In this document: positions 1 through 12,939 of the stretch, piece after piece
Layout: the number at the start of each line of letters is the position of its first letter
Position numbering within the stretch: position 1 is the stretch's first letter
DNA from: Zerene cesonia
Taxonomy: Eukaryota > Arthropoda > Insecta > Lepidoptera > Pieridae
Assembly (NCBI RefSeq): GCF_012273895.1
Contig: NC_052114.1
Coordinates: 5,765,827 to 5,829,826 of the forward strand
Direction: 5' to 3'
DNA: 64,000 nt
The notes under the pieces: model-generated
Seen by the model: the letters and a program-made list of their open reading frames with translations, nothing else
Told to the model about the DNA's origin: nothing
Databases searched by the model: none
Translations under genes and position numbers: made by a program

Positions 1-530
1 ATATAATATTGAATACAAACATCAACTACATGCATCTTATTCGGAAATGATATACCTATAACAACAAATTTCTCTAACAAGTTACCTACTAATTTCAAAG
101 AAATAAAACGTAGTGTATATAAACTTTGACATTAAGTATTACGTAAGCTAGTTTTTCTTAAATTTTTACGCACACAACGATTATTAGATGAATGCTTGTT
201 GTAGAATAAATAATGATATAACATAAGATTATCACATCTACTGACTAAATATTTACTAAAAAGAAATAAATTTATCACGCTAACATGGTGTCTCATCAAA
301 CTTAGACTAGAATAATTATTTGATCTACATTTATTATTTATTATATTAGTTACATAAGGCACTCCAATTATGTTTTATAGAAAGGTTGTAAGTTCTAACA
401 CTCGGTATTCCACAAAAACGAAGACTCTTGGAAGTTGTTGCTTGCATATTGGAAATTTATTTAACAATTTAAATACGTTTGATTTAAAAATTTAATTATG
501 ATCAAGCCGAAATAAAAAAGACTAATGACT
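1..530. other. AT-rich intergenic DNA, no gene seen
   Basis: Only short reading frames with simple, AT-driven composition occur here. I see no splice-bounded coding exon, RNA gene or recognisable repeat. Confidence 0.5.
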
Positions 531-1175
531 TTGTCAGATAAAACGCGTACTTAGGGTACGCCAAAACATCAAAGCTCTATAAAGACGATTATCCGTCTCA
601 TCCTTACGCACGCAATTGTTACTTTTGCGCATTGCGTTCCATCCAAATTACACAAGCTCCAGGTGCTCCAGTCGAGATTCATGCGAACTAGACTAGAACT
701 GGAACTAACTAGAACTCCCCACTTTAATGGATGAAGGCAGACATTACTTCGACAAGGTGCAATCTCATCCCAATCCGTTAGTGTTTCAAGCCATCGCGTA
801 GTACCCGCGACCTGATCCCACTCGGACTCGTAGGCGAGCAAGACACGTCTGATCGACTCCAATGACAACATTACCGAGACCAATGCGCTGCTAGAATTGG
901 CGATATAACATGTACACCGTCTTCGCCGGCGACGACGAGGTCACTTGTTACTTGTTCCCGCGCCCTCCCAGGTGAGCTCCCGACCGAGTACGGTCCTGCC
1001 GGCCCTCTTCATTCATGAAACAACCCAAGCCGAGGTTTGTGATTCCCGTCAAGGGGAACATTGACCATGTCGCTATCAGGATGAACCTTCAGTTCACACA
1101 CCCGCCCGCGCTAAATTGTAGTAGCCCTTAAGGCTAGCGCTCTGATGCGCGCTAATAACGCGTTTTATCTAACAA
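531..1175. mobile_element. DNA transposon/MITE-like element with terminal inverted repeats
   Basis: The left end TTGTCAGATAAAACGCGT (531-548) is matched in inverted orientation at 1158-1175 (17 of 18 bases). Between them lies about 610 bp of DNA clearly richer in GC than its AT-rich surroundings. A frame on the minus strand (569-883, 104 codons) is open but I do not recognise its product, and no transposase is evident, so the element looks non-autonomous. No convincing target-site duplication could be read, so the superfamily is left open. The inverted ends are seen directly; mobility is inference. Confidence 0.55.
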
Positions 1176-2886
1176 TGCCCTAATTGAAATCTAATTAAGT
1201 CTCGTATACAAAGCGTTTATGTTAAAGTTGACAGTTGTATAATGAAATAAACAGATTACATGAATTATAAATTTTCATCAGATGGTAATGATAATTTTGA
1301 GTTATATTTATAATCTGTCCTATTTATTGGCGTTTAAGGCTTTTTTATGATTTTTTTATCATAGGTATACTAAATAGATTAAAAAATGCCGAACCAAAGA
1401 AGCTAGTAGTAGTTAGATACTTATTTTAAGGGTGAAAGATATGACGGTTATATTTATATTTTAACAAATAAAAAAGTTGTAATGGTGTTATCAAAGAACT
1501 ATTAAAGGTTCAAAGTGATATCTTAACGTACCGTCGACATACTTTGATTATTTCTAATTTGTTGTTATTAATATATTTGCCATGATCTATGTATATTGAA
1601 ATATGAACTTGTTTATTCTAAAAATAAATTAATAGTTTATTAGTAATTCTAAGAATTCATCGACAGATTAATGAAGAGTAAAGCGCTACTCGTATCTTTA
1701 TAATAAGCACAAATGCGAAGAAAAGCTATAGAAAATGACATTTAATTATATAGTTAAGAAGAAACTTAAGATAGCCAATAAGAAAGAAGTTCGTATCATG
1801 ATAGCTACTCTTTAAATTTTGGACCCTTATTTTTTAATTAAAAAGCCGATCCTTATTATAAGGATTTATTAAAATTTTGACTACCTAAGTTTCCAGGGTA
1901 CGGTTTACTGTTGGTAATAAATTTTTCATGTTAAATTCCGCGCGACGTCATTGTAGCCCCGACTACCACAAAACAATTAACTTCTCTGAAATGTGAAGTC
2001 TTCAATTTAGAATTTTTGATAGATATAAATAATCCACTTAAATGACCCTGATTTATTGTATCAATAAATCTCGTTAGAAGAAATTGCATTTCTGTAATGN
2101 NNNNNNNNNNNNNNNNNNNNNNNNNNNNNNNNNNNNNNNNNNNNNNNNNNNNNNNNNNNNNNNNNNNNNNNNNNNNNNNNNNNNNNNNNNNNNNNNNNNT
2201 TTAATTATCTTAAATATTTTTGATTAATATTATTATATTAAGTATTATGCATTACATTATCTAGCGACAATATTATTAATCTCTATAAATTTTGTAAAAT
2301 TTCCTGATTGTTTAAAATTTGCTATTCGTTGAGCTTATTGCGTACAGATGTCTCACGCGACAGGTCATGTATATTTTTCTAAACTTTGGTCCCTATAATT
2401 ACTATTGTAAATAATAAATTTATGATATCTGTAACGATGGAACGGGGCGGGGGACGCCGCGCGACCAGCGGCTCAATTCGCCGAATAAAGGCACATTGAT
2501 TTATGATTCTCATTCCTACTACATTTTGCATTATAATTTGCAATATCTAAATGATAAGAAATATCCCAAATCCAACCTCCATACCAACGATGTAGTTCTT
2601 TTAAAATCAATTAAATGAAATAATTTATAATAATATTCATTATGTAATATAATCTATCCTCATCCTAAGTCAGTATATAAATTAAATTAAATGTCACATC
2701 GCTATTATATTCTTTCTCGTACACATTTAACTATATTTTATCACATAACTATTTCGACGACATCGAATATAATATATCAATGACGTCAATTTTCGCTTTG
2801 GCAACGTGGTGCTCGAACCAAAAGTTGTTCATTTTCCTAAGGGTGACATCACCCAAAAATTACCTAGAGCGAAAACATCATTTTCG
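1176..2886. other. AT-rich intergenic DNA with a 100-N gap
   Basis: This lies 3' of the gene at 2887-10036. It is AT-rich and holds no supported exon. Bases 2100-2199 are N; the sequences on either side of that gap are not alike. A short GC-rich patch at about 2440-2480 is the only compositional anomaly. Confidence 0.5.
2100..2199. other. Assembly gap (100 N)
   Basis: A run of exactly 100 N, the conventional placeholder for a gap of unknown size. Confidence 0.99.
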
Positions 2887-5800
2887 TTAAAAATTGTCTT
2901 CGCATTTAATTTCTCTAGTTGCGGGTGGAGCCCATTGCGGCTCGGGCGACCCGTCCCATTCATTAAATGGTTCATAGACGAAATTATCACACGATTCGTC
3001 TGGTTCGTGTGTAATTTCAGTGCGGCTGAAAGCTTCTGCAAATTTTCCTATTTCGGTGGAGCCGAACGCTTGCTGGAAGGCCGGCAATGGCACCACGGGC
3101 GGCCGCGTCTCTGCAGGGGGAGAGCGGGGCTTAGCGGAAGGGCTCTCGCGGACCGGCTGCGTGAAATCTGCCGACGGTGTGCCCTGTATCGGGAACTTAT
3201 TTCCAATACCACTCTTGCAGCCTTTTTCGTACGTCGACTGATCGTACACGGGGTATGGAGTCGAGCGTCCGTCATGTGCCGCATTATGATTCTGAGAGTT
3301 CTGAAATAATACATATTTATTTAAACTACCTGTTTACCAACCCTAAATGGTGTATATTTATACATTTATCAAGATTCATTTTGTTCCAAGAGGTGCAATT
3401 TGAAATATAAAAGAAGTTTTTTTTATATTTGTACTTATATGAAATGACTAAACTAATATTTTAATTTTATCATGAATGTACAAAATTTAAATACAAGTAG
3501 CGTACAAACCTTCATTAGTCGGCAGTCCGGTCCATAACGCATAGGTTCTCGTGAACACATATTATTGGGGACCCGAGAAGACCACATGCCACCGTTGGTG
3601 CCGTTCCAACCGTTCCCTGCTAGAACACCCATCTGAAAACATTCCATTTTATATCACTCTTATTAAATAAAATACCTACACTAATCGAATATACCGAAAG
3701 AGATAGATATATTTTATTATCACGTTGAAATTTTACCTGATAGTGTGACCACATTTGCGGCTCGCAGTAAGCGTGTCCGCGACTATTCATCCCACATTCT
3801 AGCGGTGGCTGAAATGTCATAAAAGTAGCGTTTAAAGCTCGTTAATATAATATTTTCATTGTCATATGTATACAACTATAGTTGTATAACATAGGTGTTC
3901 CTGAACCACCTTACTTTGAATGCTATGCACTAAATATAATATTTTCCAAGTATTTTGAATAATTACTATGTGATTTGTGAAAAAAATTATAAACGTGCAT
4001 TTTTTATTAGCACACTTATTAATTAAAGTATCGAAAAAATGATTTAATTAATCTTGACTTATAAGACATCAGACGAATTAATAAATGTTGATACATTATC
4101 TGTAACAAATTCAGAGTGTTATGGAAGTTTGTTGATCCTAACACATTCCAATGTGAACAGTTCTTATAATTAAACATGTTTCTTTAAATGAGGTATTCCA
4201 ATATTATCATGTGAATGAATTAAAAAGACGACTATTAGCATTTACATGGTGAAACATAACAACGATAATATTAAATCATTATAGACCGATGGAAATTGCA
4301 AGACTACTTTCAACGTATCGATTGTGCTACGACCTACGAGTGACGTAGCGACACTGACGCGCTACAACGTGTATATATAAACATATAGGTTATAATATGA
4401 TCACTGTTAATAAGTTGTCATTGTAACGTTTCAGTTTGTTCCTTAATTTGTTACTATCAATCATAATTTGTATGTTGATACTAAGAAAAAACAAAATGTA
4501 TAAAAAAATCTAAATTAAAATTGTACACGTTGATTCAAATTACTTGAATCAACATGTAACTAGTATATAATTTTAAAAGTGTTTGCAAAACTATAGCTAT
4601 CAATAAAGAAATTATATGTGTGTTTTTGTGTTTACGCATCTTGTCCATTTTCAAGTTTATTGTATAAGATTGACTATCTTTTAAAATCAATTTATTGGAA
4701 AAGATCATATTTGAAAAATTTAGCGTAAAAAAGGAATTTTCGATTTTGGATGTATGAGAAATATTTAATAGACTTCTTCTTAGCTTCGATCGCGTTGATA
4801 TCTGAATATCCTTCGAAGTGATCAGTACATGTCTTAGAAAGCTAAGGAAAAATTTAAATATAACCAGAAGTATAGTTCTATACATGACAATAACAGTTAT
4901 TTTCATGTAATATTCATATGTTTATATTGGCATGTATGCCAATTCCTATTTTTATATGTTGTTTTGTAATTTATATAATAATACTCAATAAAATGCTTGA
5001 AACAGATAGTATTAAAACATTAAATGCTATCATTCGTACCTTACTTCAAAACTGCTATTTATGCTTTATTTAATTATTTTTTTTACTTTATGGTTGTTAC
5101 ATAATTATCAATGTAAAATTAAAATAAATGAGTAAATTATGTCAACAGGGTGTTTTTTTTTTAAATATCAGAATAAATATTTTATATAATTATATAGATA
5201 AAACTACAAAAACGGGCTTTTTTAATTTGAAATATTTGCAGCCAAACTAAACATATACACTCAAACAGGATCAAATTGGCGCCCTAGTTATTTAGAAATC
5301 AATAGCGCTAATCGCAATTCTACTAAGGTTTTCGAGTGTACTTAGGTCTGTTAGTTATAATTAATTACTTATTCTGACAATGATATCCCGCCAACTAACA
5401 CTAACATTATAATCATATGAATATGACGAAGAATAAGATGAAAGCGAAAAAGTTTGCCCTACTATATACAGGCTTCATAAGAATTGTATTGTTTAATTTT
5501 TGAAAATACAAATATACGTAGGCCAACACTTTTTAAATTGTTTGATTACATTCTATAATTTTGTTTTGCTTATAGCAAGACTATATTATATTATGATTTA
5601 AATCTTTTCGTTTTTAATAATAACGCAGGAGAAGAAAATCATTAACATGGCATATCATTCATAATAGTTATTAAATGAAAGCACTTTGTAGATTATTACA
5701 AAGTTTAAAAGAATTTACTACATTCTAAATTCTTATATTTACTTCTTTTAAACTCCAGTTACGTTTAAATTGATAAGAAGCACTTTCATAAGACGTTTAG

Positions 5801-8800
5801 AGGTATCGCAAGATTCCCTTTTGTTATGACGTAATGCTGTGCGCGATATGTAGCAGGTTGTATATAAGATAAGGTATAGGTGGAGTGGGGAGCGCGGCGC
5901 GATCGATCCTCACTCCCTCTGCACTTCTGCGTTGCAGTTACTGCATCCGTCATCTTACACCTACATAACCTCTACATACTACTCTGCCATGAAACTTTAT
6001 GTAGCAGCCTGTAGTCGCACGAAACACTTTTTGGCAAATACGTACATGGAGACCTTTCGTAATTAAACGTGTTCAAAAAATTTGAAATTAAAGCCAAGTT
6101 TGTTTTACAGGAATGTAATTCTTGATAATAATCAGACCTATTTATGGTGTACTTTAGAGTATGAAAATCTTGTAAGTTTTTTAAATACTCGGGTATGCTA
6201 CTGCTTATACATATTTTCCGTTGCCATACCCGAAGCAGTTTTAAAAATTTTCATAACCATACGATTGTTTCTGAAATCCGTAAAGCATTCAAAAAATACA
6301 TTTTTAACGTGGACTCTGTTACTTGGCATACGCATTACGAGTTATGGGCGCTAATTAAGCGCTACTATAAAAAACGGCTGAAAGTCGTTGGTGTGCGGGT
6401 ACGTGAAGTAGTGGCGGGAGATTTGCAGGCTAACTATCGAGCGGCGAGCGGCGAGCGGCGCGAAACCACGTGACTTATCGATCAGCGCGCCCACGACACT
6501 CGGAAAAATCAACCGCTGACAGCTTTCATGGGCCACCGCCGTCACCCCGCTCGCCCCCGGCGCCCTCATTAGCGCTTTTGTGCCGCTCACTTGTCTCATA
6601 ATCTGACGCTATAAAACTGACAAACATGTGCACCTAGGACAGCCCAATTTTACATAAACAACCTTAAAAGTTTCGTGCCATTATGTAAAATCAAACATTA
6701 AAACTACACTATAATTCAAAATACATTCAGCATAAATGTAGTTTGAATTTTGATTCACAACTGACCCCCAAGAAGTCAATGACCGATGCGCGGAAACTTA
6801 TCCACTTTTGAACTTGTTTCCTGACAGTCGACTGACCCTTAATCGGTTAAAAAGTACCCATACCGTAAAGTTTTGAAAACATTCATTGTTAGATAAATAT
6901 GAACTTTACGCGCGGTGCGTACGATTGATAACAGAGGGTATTAAAAGAGGGTGGTTTTGCAACGTGGACGTAGGAATGTAGACAGTCCTCTGACACTGAC
7001 CTACATATTTCAAACAGGCGCCTCGTAATTCGTTAACATTTTGTTCACTTTTTAGATAATCAATTCATTTTACAAAATGTTATCCTTACGTTATGACTCC
7101 TTTTTAAATACTTGTTTTTACCAAGCCCATATAGTACCTATAGTCCATAGAATGAGCATTATGTGTTTAAAAATATAAATATAAATGAAACACAAATAAC
7201 TTGACTTATAATTCAAAACAGGACTCACCAATTTTACAAATAAATAAAGATCAGTTGCAGCTAGCAGTTCGCCGCAAATACTAAGCGAACAAATAGTAAA
7301 GTCTTGGTGGCTCGAAGAGTTCATTCAGAAATCAGACCCATTTCCGACTAACTTGAATGTATGAACGAAATAAACTTGACAGCCACTTTCACTAGCCGGT
7401 TATAGCATGAACAAAAATACACGCGGAATTTAATTTTAGCATCCCGACACTGGCGGTTTATATTGTCGGATGCAAACTTGCACTGTTTGGATTTATAACA
7501 TAATTATAGATGACCTTGACGTGAATGGATGAACTGATAAAGTTGTTTAACAATAAACTAGAATATTTTAAAACGTTAACGATTCCTGTGCTAGTATTGC
7601 GTCTGTAAACGTGTTAATGGTTATAATAAAATGAAATAGTTTTTTCTGCGCAACGTACTCATGAAAGAATAATCAGATAGGTTATTTAAAGAAGACATTG
7701 TTATTAATTTTCGAGAACATTACAACAAATGTGAATAAAGGAAAATATGAGGTATTTTATACGAGTTGGCTACGAAATTTCGACGGCACAGCTTGGACTC
7801 TGTTACGTACTCCACCCTGCTGACAGGGAGATCTATACTGCAGGTTTTGTTTCACGACGATTTTTTTTTTCTTTTGTGTAATGCAAGCGAAGCGAGGGTT
7901 GCTTACACTATATTAGCTGTTAGGTTGCTTTGCCCGCTACGTTACTTTAGAACAAGCTTCTAATATCTGTTACTGTGCCTGTCCTTTAAAATTAAATGTT
8001 TGTGAGAGTTGTAAAAATGTATGCGACATTTATTTATAATAAATGAATTTAATAATAATTGAAAATATGATAAATTAATTTAAAGAATGTTCTTTAAATT
8101 CAGTTAGTTTGCTTGAGAAATACACAACATAAATAATATAGTGGAATTGGAGTTTTAAGTATTGACACAAATATATTTTTTGTGAAATGAATGTATCTTA
8201 ATCTAAGTTCTGGAATATTCCATAATATATAGAAAATAAGGATCTTACCGTATGTGAGACAGGAAAATGCTGCAAAGTGGGGTGAGCGCGTTGTTCCCTC
8301 CGCGTGAGCGCTCGCCGCGCACGTGCGTCTTTCAGCGCATATGCACCGTAATCTGTCAAACAAATTACCAATCGTTTTAAACAAATACGTTTCTTTAACT
8401 TTCATGAAGCATGAAGTCAATTAACACAACAATTGAAAAGTAAGGAAGCTGAGTAACTTTTATATTAAAAAAAATGTTTCATCAAATCTTAGTTATATTA
8501 ATTATAAAATATTTTATTGACAGAAATGTTGCAACATTGACGAGTTTTATTCCCTCAAAATCATTGCTATAGAATTTTTAAAGATTAGGTTCAACGAAAT
8601 CTATTTTTAAGCAAGCACCCTATAAAAACAAACAACAAACAAACAAATCCCATTTCGCTCAAGGAAATGTTAAAATTTTAATACAAATTGTTTACAATCG
8701 TATTCAATTACCCGTCAAAAATGCTATCTGCATATTCACAATATTATTATCATAAATTAGAATATGCTGATATATGAAATGTTCCCTTTATCGAATGTTT

Positions 8801-10036
8801 TGTGAAAATAAAGTGTTTAGAAAGAACGAATGGAACAGTAGAAGGTTTATAATTACTTCTACACTAAATAGAAGAATAGAAATGATCTGTAAGACATAAA
8901 AACTATTCAGTTGGTGTATTTAGTAGTCGGTATTAGATACGATATCAGTGATAAATGGTTCTAAGTTTTCGTATTCACGTAGTATACTATGATAAAGTTT
9001 GTAGCGAGATGCGACGCGAGCGTTAGCAGTACGGTCAATATGTAGAGTGGCGGTGCGCCGTGCGAGCAATCAATCCCGCGCGGGGACCACCTGTAGAGCT
9101 GCCTCCCGCCCGCCGCATCGACACGTGACGTCGGCGTCGAGATATCCGCCCAAACGTAAACATTAATTCTTACTTCATTCTTCATTGTTCCGAATGTAGC
9201 GTCGCGCGTGCGGTATCCGATATTGGTAAACAAACTTTGCATCGCGACCACTTGCACGGTTAAACGTACACAATACATACCATCGATATTTATAATTCAA
9301 TTACACTCAAGGAATTAGTGGTTGAGAAATTGATTTTCTTCGTTGGATATTATGACTATCTCATAACTAACTTACACAACTGTAGCTAGCGCACATATCT
9401 ATGAGAAGTTTGATTTCAATAAATGGTTAATTTTATTCTGAAACTTAAGCATTAATTCTTTAAATCTTAATGTGATAAACTCTCTCGTTTCTTGTAGTAT
9501 AAGCAAACTGCACATCAAAATATTTTGTCCTATTTTAAACTGAAAAGTCGATACACCTTTTTTAAAATTAAACAGTTTATTACAGTTAAAAAAGGAGAAA
9601 CATGACAAGATCAGATATAATACGATAAGCTCTATTTATGTTTCTATTTTATTAAGTAAATAATAATAATGTGTATATACAGTTAACTTTGATACATTTA
9701 TACATACAAAAAAAATATATGATGGAATTATGTTTTAAATTTGGTGGCTTGTGAAAGAATAATATAGCAGCTAATATGAAATTTGATTAACATTTTTATA
9801 TGACTACTAAGACTGTGTCTACAATACCAACCCGTAGGCATAACATGATCAGCATGGTGCATAGGTTGCGGCGGGTAGTCATATCGATAGTAGCGCGCGT
9901 AATCGTGCGCGTGTGGATAGTACGTGTGCGGATAGGGCACGTACGGCGTAGGCGGGTACCCATGGCGATAGTCCCAACCTGCGCCCGCGCCGTACTGCGC
10001 CTGCCCGCGGTACTCCCCGTAATTGCAACAATCCAT
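2887..10036 (-). CDS. Uncharacterised Tyr/His/Pro-rich protein, 5 coding exons, 305 aa
   Basis: I assembled five minus-strand exons: 9832-10036, 8249-8352, 3737-3808, 3510-3632 and 2887-3300. Intron phases agree throughout (1, 0, 0, 0) and the model ends at a TAA. Residues 1-68 are very rich in Tyr, Pro and His. The second exon (residues 69-103) is Arg-rich and basic (ALKDARARRALTRREQRA). The last exon (169-305) is Pro/Ser-rich, then acidic and aromatic (residues about 258-294), and ends REIKCEDNF, where IKCE fits the sumoylation consensus. No DNA-binding domain, signal peptide or membrane segment is visible. Basic patch, low-complexity N-terminus, acidic tail and surrounding GC-rich islands suggest a nuclear regulatory protein, which is inference. 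The first donor (GTTGGT) is weak, so an extra small exon in the 1.5-kb first intron cannot be excluded. I do not recognise the family. Confidence 0.7.
5855..5995. promoter_or_regulatory. GC-rich island with a TATA motif inside an intron
   Basis: Within the 4.4-kb second intron of the gene at 2887-10036, a plus-strand TATATAA (5861-5867) is followed by a GC-rich, non-repetitive stretch. A CRE-like TGACGTAA lies just upstream (5827). No initiator stands at the ideal distance, so a promoter is only possible; an enhancer is equally likely. Confidence 0.25.
6385..6605. promoter_or_regulatory. GC-rich intronic island, candidate enhancer
   Basis: A GC-rich block in the same intron carries a short tandem GAGCGGC motif (about 6439-6458), a CACGTG E-box (6467-6472) and an ATCGAT site. 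The frames crossing it on both strands are short and lack good splice borders. Function is inference from composition and position only. Confidence 0.3.
8965..9275. promoter_or_regulatory. GC-rich island in first intron, candidate enhancer
   Basis: This island lies in the first intron of the gene at 2887-10036. A minus-strand frame (8961-9278, 105 codons) crosses it but contains no matching splice phase and reads as non-protein. It holds a CACGTGACGTCG cluster near 9122. I treat it as candidate regulatory DNA. Confidence 0.3.
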
Positions 10037-10160
10037 TCTGACCCGCGCCTACGCAGCAGGTAACGCTCCCGGCCATGCTCGCCCGCATCCGCACGCGTTT
10101 ACCCGCATCGCACTTTCGAGCGTCTTATCTATTTGCAAAAGTTTTTACAGCAGCGCTACA

Positions 10161-10167
10161 TTATATA
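10161..10167 (-). promoter_or_regulatory. Possible TATA box of the gene at 2887-10036
   Basis: On the minus strand TATATAA lies about 125 bases upstream of the ATG at 10036. Transcription starting about 30 bases downstream would give a leader near 95 bases. That leader would contain upstream ATGs, one at 10094 opening a 71-codon frame that overlaps the main start in a different frame. No clear initiator is visible. Confidence 0.3.
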
Positions 10168-10239
10168 AACTCCGCTCCGGTTCATAACTTTTTAAAAGTT
10201 TAAACAAATGAATGTCCGTTGGCTGCAATTGATATCGAG

Positions 10240-10525
10240 TTCGAACGCAGTTTCGCGGCGGGAAACGATCGCGGGTGAGACGTTAGTTAGCAAAAAGAGG
10301 TCGTTCGAGTTTGCCGGCGTCGACGAGAGATTCGTCGAGTGAGGGTCGGGGGCGGGCGGCGCGCGCGGGAGGGGCGACGCCCGCTCGCCGGCGGCTCGGC
10401 GCAGCGCGCCGCTCGACGGACGCCGACTGAAGGCGGCGCGGAATCGATATGCGGCCGCCGCGTGCCCGCGCCCGCACTACCTTCCCGCGACCGTATTGCG
10501 CGCGAACTTTGTCTTCCTGCACAAA
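10240..10525. promoter_or_regulatory. CpG-rich upstream island
   Basis: This is the most GC-rich part of the window, dense in CG dinucleotides, starting about 200 bases upstream of the ATG at 10036. All three overlapping frames here (two minus, one plus) are products of the low stop frequency of GC-rich DNA. A regulatory island is the most economical reading. Confidence 0.4.
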
Positions 10526-10984
10526 ATTTTATATTTAGAAGCATGGTGAAACAATTGATCAATACTTTGCACTGTTAATTCTCGTACTTTCGCCATATCC
10601 ATATAGTAGACGCCTGGTGAGCAATAAATTAAAATGATTAACTTTCATTTTAATTAACCATAGATAGGCATCCTCTTAAGATACACAAATATGAAATACC
10701 GATATACATATATGAAATTGCAACTAAATATAATAACTTTTTAATCAATCCTACACTTAAAATAAACAGGGGCCAAATCTTTCTCATAACGGGTAAATTG
10801 AAAACATAACTTTAAAAAGTTTTCATGATTAAATTTCAGCAACCGCCATCTATTCTCCAACATTGATGTTACTAAGAGGCAATTTTAACTTTAAATACAT
10901 TTAGCTAAAGGTATCATATTGGCTATTGTATTTTAAAGTTAATAACTCATAATCAGGTAATGGTGAGACACGAAGTTTAATCGA

Positions 10985-11105
10985 ATAGCGCGTAGGCGGC
11001 AGTGACCCACATTGACAGTAGTCATGCGGCGCGCTACGCACCGCCCAGCGTCCTTCGTAGAGACCTCCGCAAACTTTTCACGTGAACCTTATTCAAGCGC
11101 GTTAA
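10985..11105. promoter_or_regulatory. GC-rich intergenic island
   Basis: A short GC-rich, non-repetitive block with a CACGTG (11079-11084), about 1 kb upstream of the gene at 2887-10036. It has no coding signal; candidate regulatory element by composition only. Confidence 0.25.
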
Positions 11106-11984
11106 CGGGTCGCTTTCTTTTTATTTCTACACTAAACTCTGGAGACTTTTTATATAGAAATCACAATTGTCAGCTCGGCTTGTTTACAAAGTTGATACAA
11201 AAATCCTAAATTAATTTTCTAGTTCTACATTAAATTCTTAGCATCTTAATAGACTTAATGAGAATGCTTAATTATTATATACTTAAATCATGTTTGTAGA
11301 AGCTGTAGTCAATAACAATATCATACACCTACTATATACCTTATATAAGGCAAAGTAAATGTTCAACTTCAATGAATTATAAATATTTATTATGTAGTTT
11401 AAAGTCAATAGAGACATACTCACTTTACAATACAACTGATTATTTTCCATTATTGATATATTAATGTGCAACTTTTAAATATGAACCGAATTATATATGT
11501 AATTAGTAAACTTAAAGATGACATTATACCTATTTTGCTTGGTTCAAATTAAGAATTGATTAAAACAATCAATTCTTAAAAATAATGTTGAAAAAGACTT
11601 TGTTTATTTAGTATTCATATAAATTCATACTTCTAATATTCAACCGATCTTTCGTGAATTTGATTTTCGCGCCACAAACAACCGTTCGTTGAACTTGTGG
11701 ACAACTTCAGTATCCAGATCTTAAGTTTAAATAAAATAACCGTCGAACCAACATATAATATTATAGTACTCTTTGCAATATACTCTTATTCCTTTGTTTT
11801 CTTATTATATCTCTGCGTCAAGGCAAACTAATGATATAGATAACTAAATATTTTTTAAGAAAATATTATTTCAAAAAGAACATCTTTTGAATCGCCTCAA
11901 ACCTAATTTACATCTGTATAATATTTTAAAGGACAAAATATGGTCAATTTGATAGATAAGTGTTCTAATATTGTGTAGCGAGTA

Positions 11985-12185
11985 GAGAATCCAAGCGCGG
12001 GTTATCATGCAGATTGCGGCGAATCAATAGGGGCGCCTCGGCCACTGACGGCGGATGACGATCAATAGCGTCCCAACGGAGCTGTCTCCGCATTAAGGGG
12101 CTTCCTTGAACGCCTTTACACATATCCACAACCTATCTACACTTCATACGTCACTCTACAATCCATACGATGCACGGCGTCTCGC
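11985..12185. promoter_or_regulatory. GC-rich intergenic island
   Basis: A GC-rich block about 2 kb upstream of the gene at 2887-10036, in otherwise AT-rich DNA. ATCAATAG occurs twice (12025 and 12061). There is no convincing coding frame. Confidence 0.25.
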
Positions 12186-12939
12186 CACTAAAAGTTTTCA
12201 TTGACTTTTCGATTTATTACCTACGCTTACAGATATTAAAACCGGTGCATTGAAGACGAGATATATTGAATAAGTTAAAAATATTTTATTGCAAAACGCA
12301 TATACTGTTAAGTTTTAAAAGGAGTTATGTTAGAACTATTTTACTTTACTCTTAACTTTGCCAAATACCTGCCTTAAAATTTTATGCAAAATAACTCTTT
12401 CCATTCAATGAACTAGTAAAAGCGAAACTCACCATAGTGTGTGACCTTATGTACACTTCGAGTAGGTACATTGCTAATGGGATATTTAATTGATTATAAG
12501 GTCATATGTTATGTTAATCGGGTGTGGCAATGTGATACTATCATTTATTTACGACCATATGAATAACAATAGAATGGAATAAAATATACAATCAATTAAT
12601 CCTTGTGTGTGTTAAATATAGTCGAATTATAATTTAGCCCAAAACGTTACGGAAAATTCCATCAAAATATTATAACATGAAGAATGAGAAAAGCGACCAA
12701 TCACTTAATATCATATTGTCATTTCACGACCCTCTAAATGTATATGTTTAGATTTAATCTCATTAAAGACTTTACAGTGTACCTATAGGTAATAGGAGTA
12801 GTAGTTACGATATAAAAACAACACGTTTTAGCAATATAGTGTTGTATTTATTTTTAGATAAGACTTATATTGCGAAGGTATACAGGCAGGTAAATTATTA
12901 TGACAGAATGCCTATATATTTATTTCGAGGCAATATAAT

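Noticed and set aside
2806..3309. Plus-strand 167-codon frame
   Set aside because: It is the antisense shadow of the last exon of the minus-strand gene; the minus frame has splice-phase continuity and a stop.
4371..4405. TATATATAAAC with a TCACT about 30 bases downstream on the plus strand
   Set aside because: The initiator is a poor match and no plus-strand exon follows.
8961..9278. Minus-strand 105-codon frame as a possible alternative exon
   Set aside because: No acceptor and donor of matching phase could be found for it; kept only as a candidate regulatory island.
9800..10094. Plus-strand 87-codon and minus-strand 71-codon frames
   Set aside because: Shadows of the first exon (9832-10036); repetitive Arg/Val content on the plus strand comes from reading Tyr/His codons backwards.
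10283..10578. Three overlapping frames in the CpG-rich island
   Set aside because: GC-rich DNA has few stops; none shows domain content or splice-phase fit.
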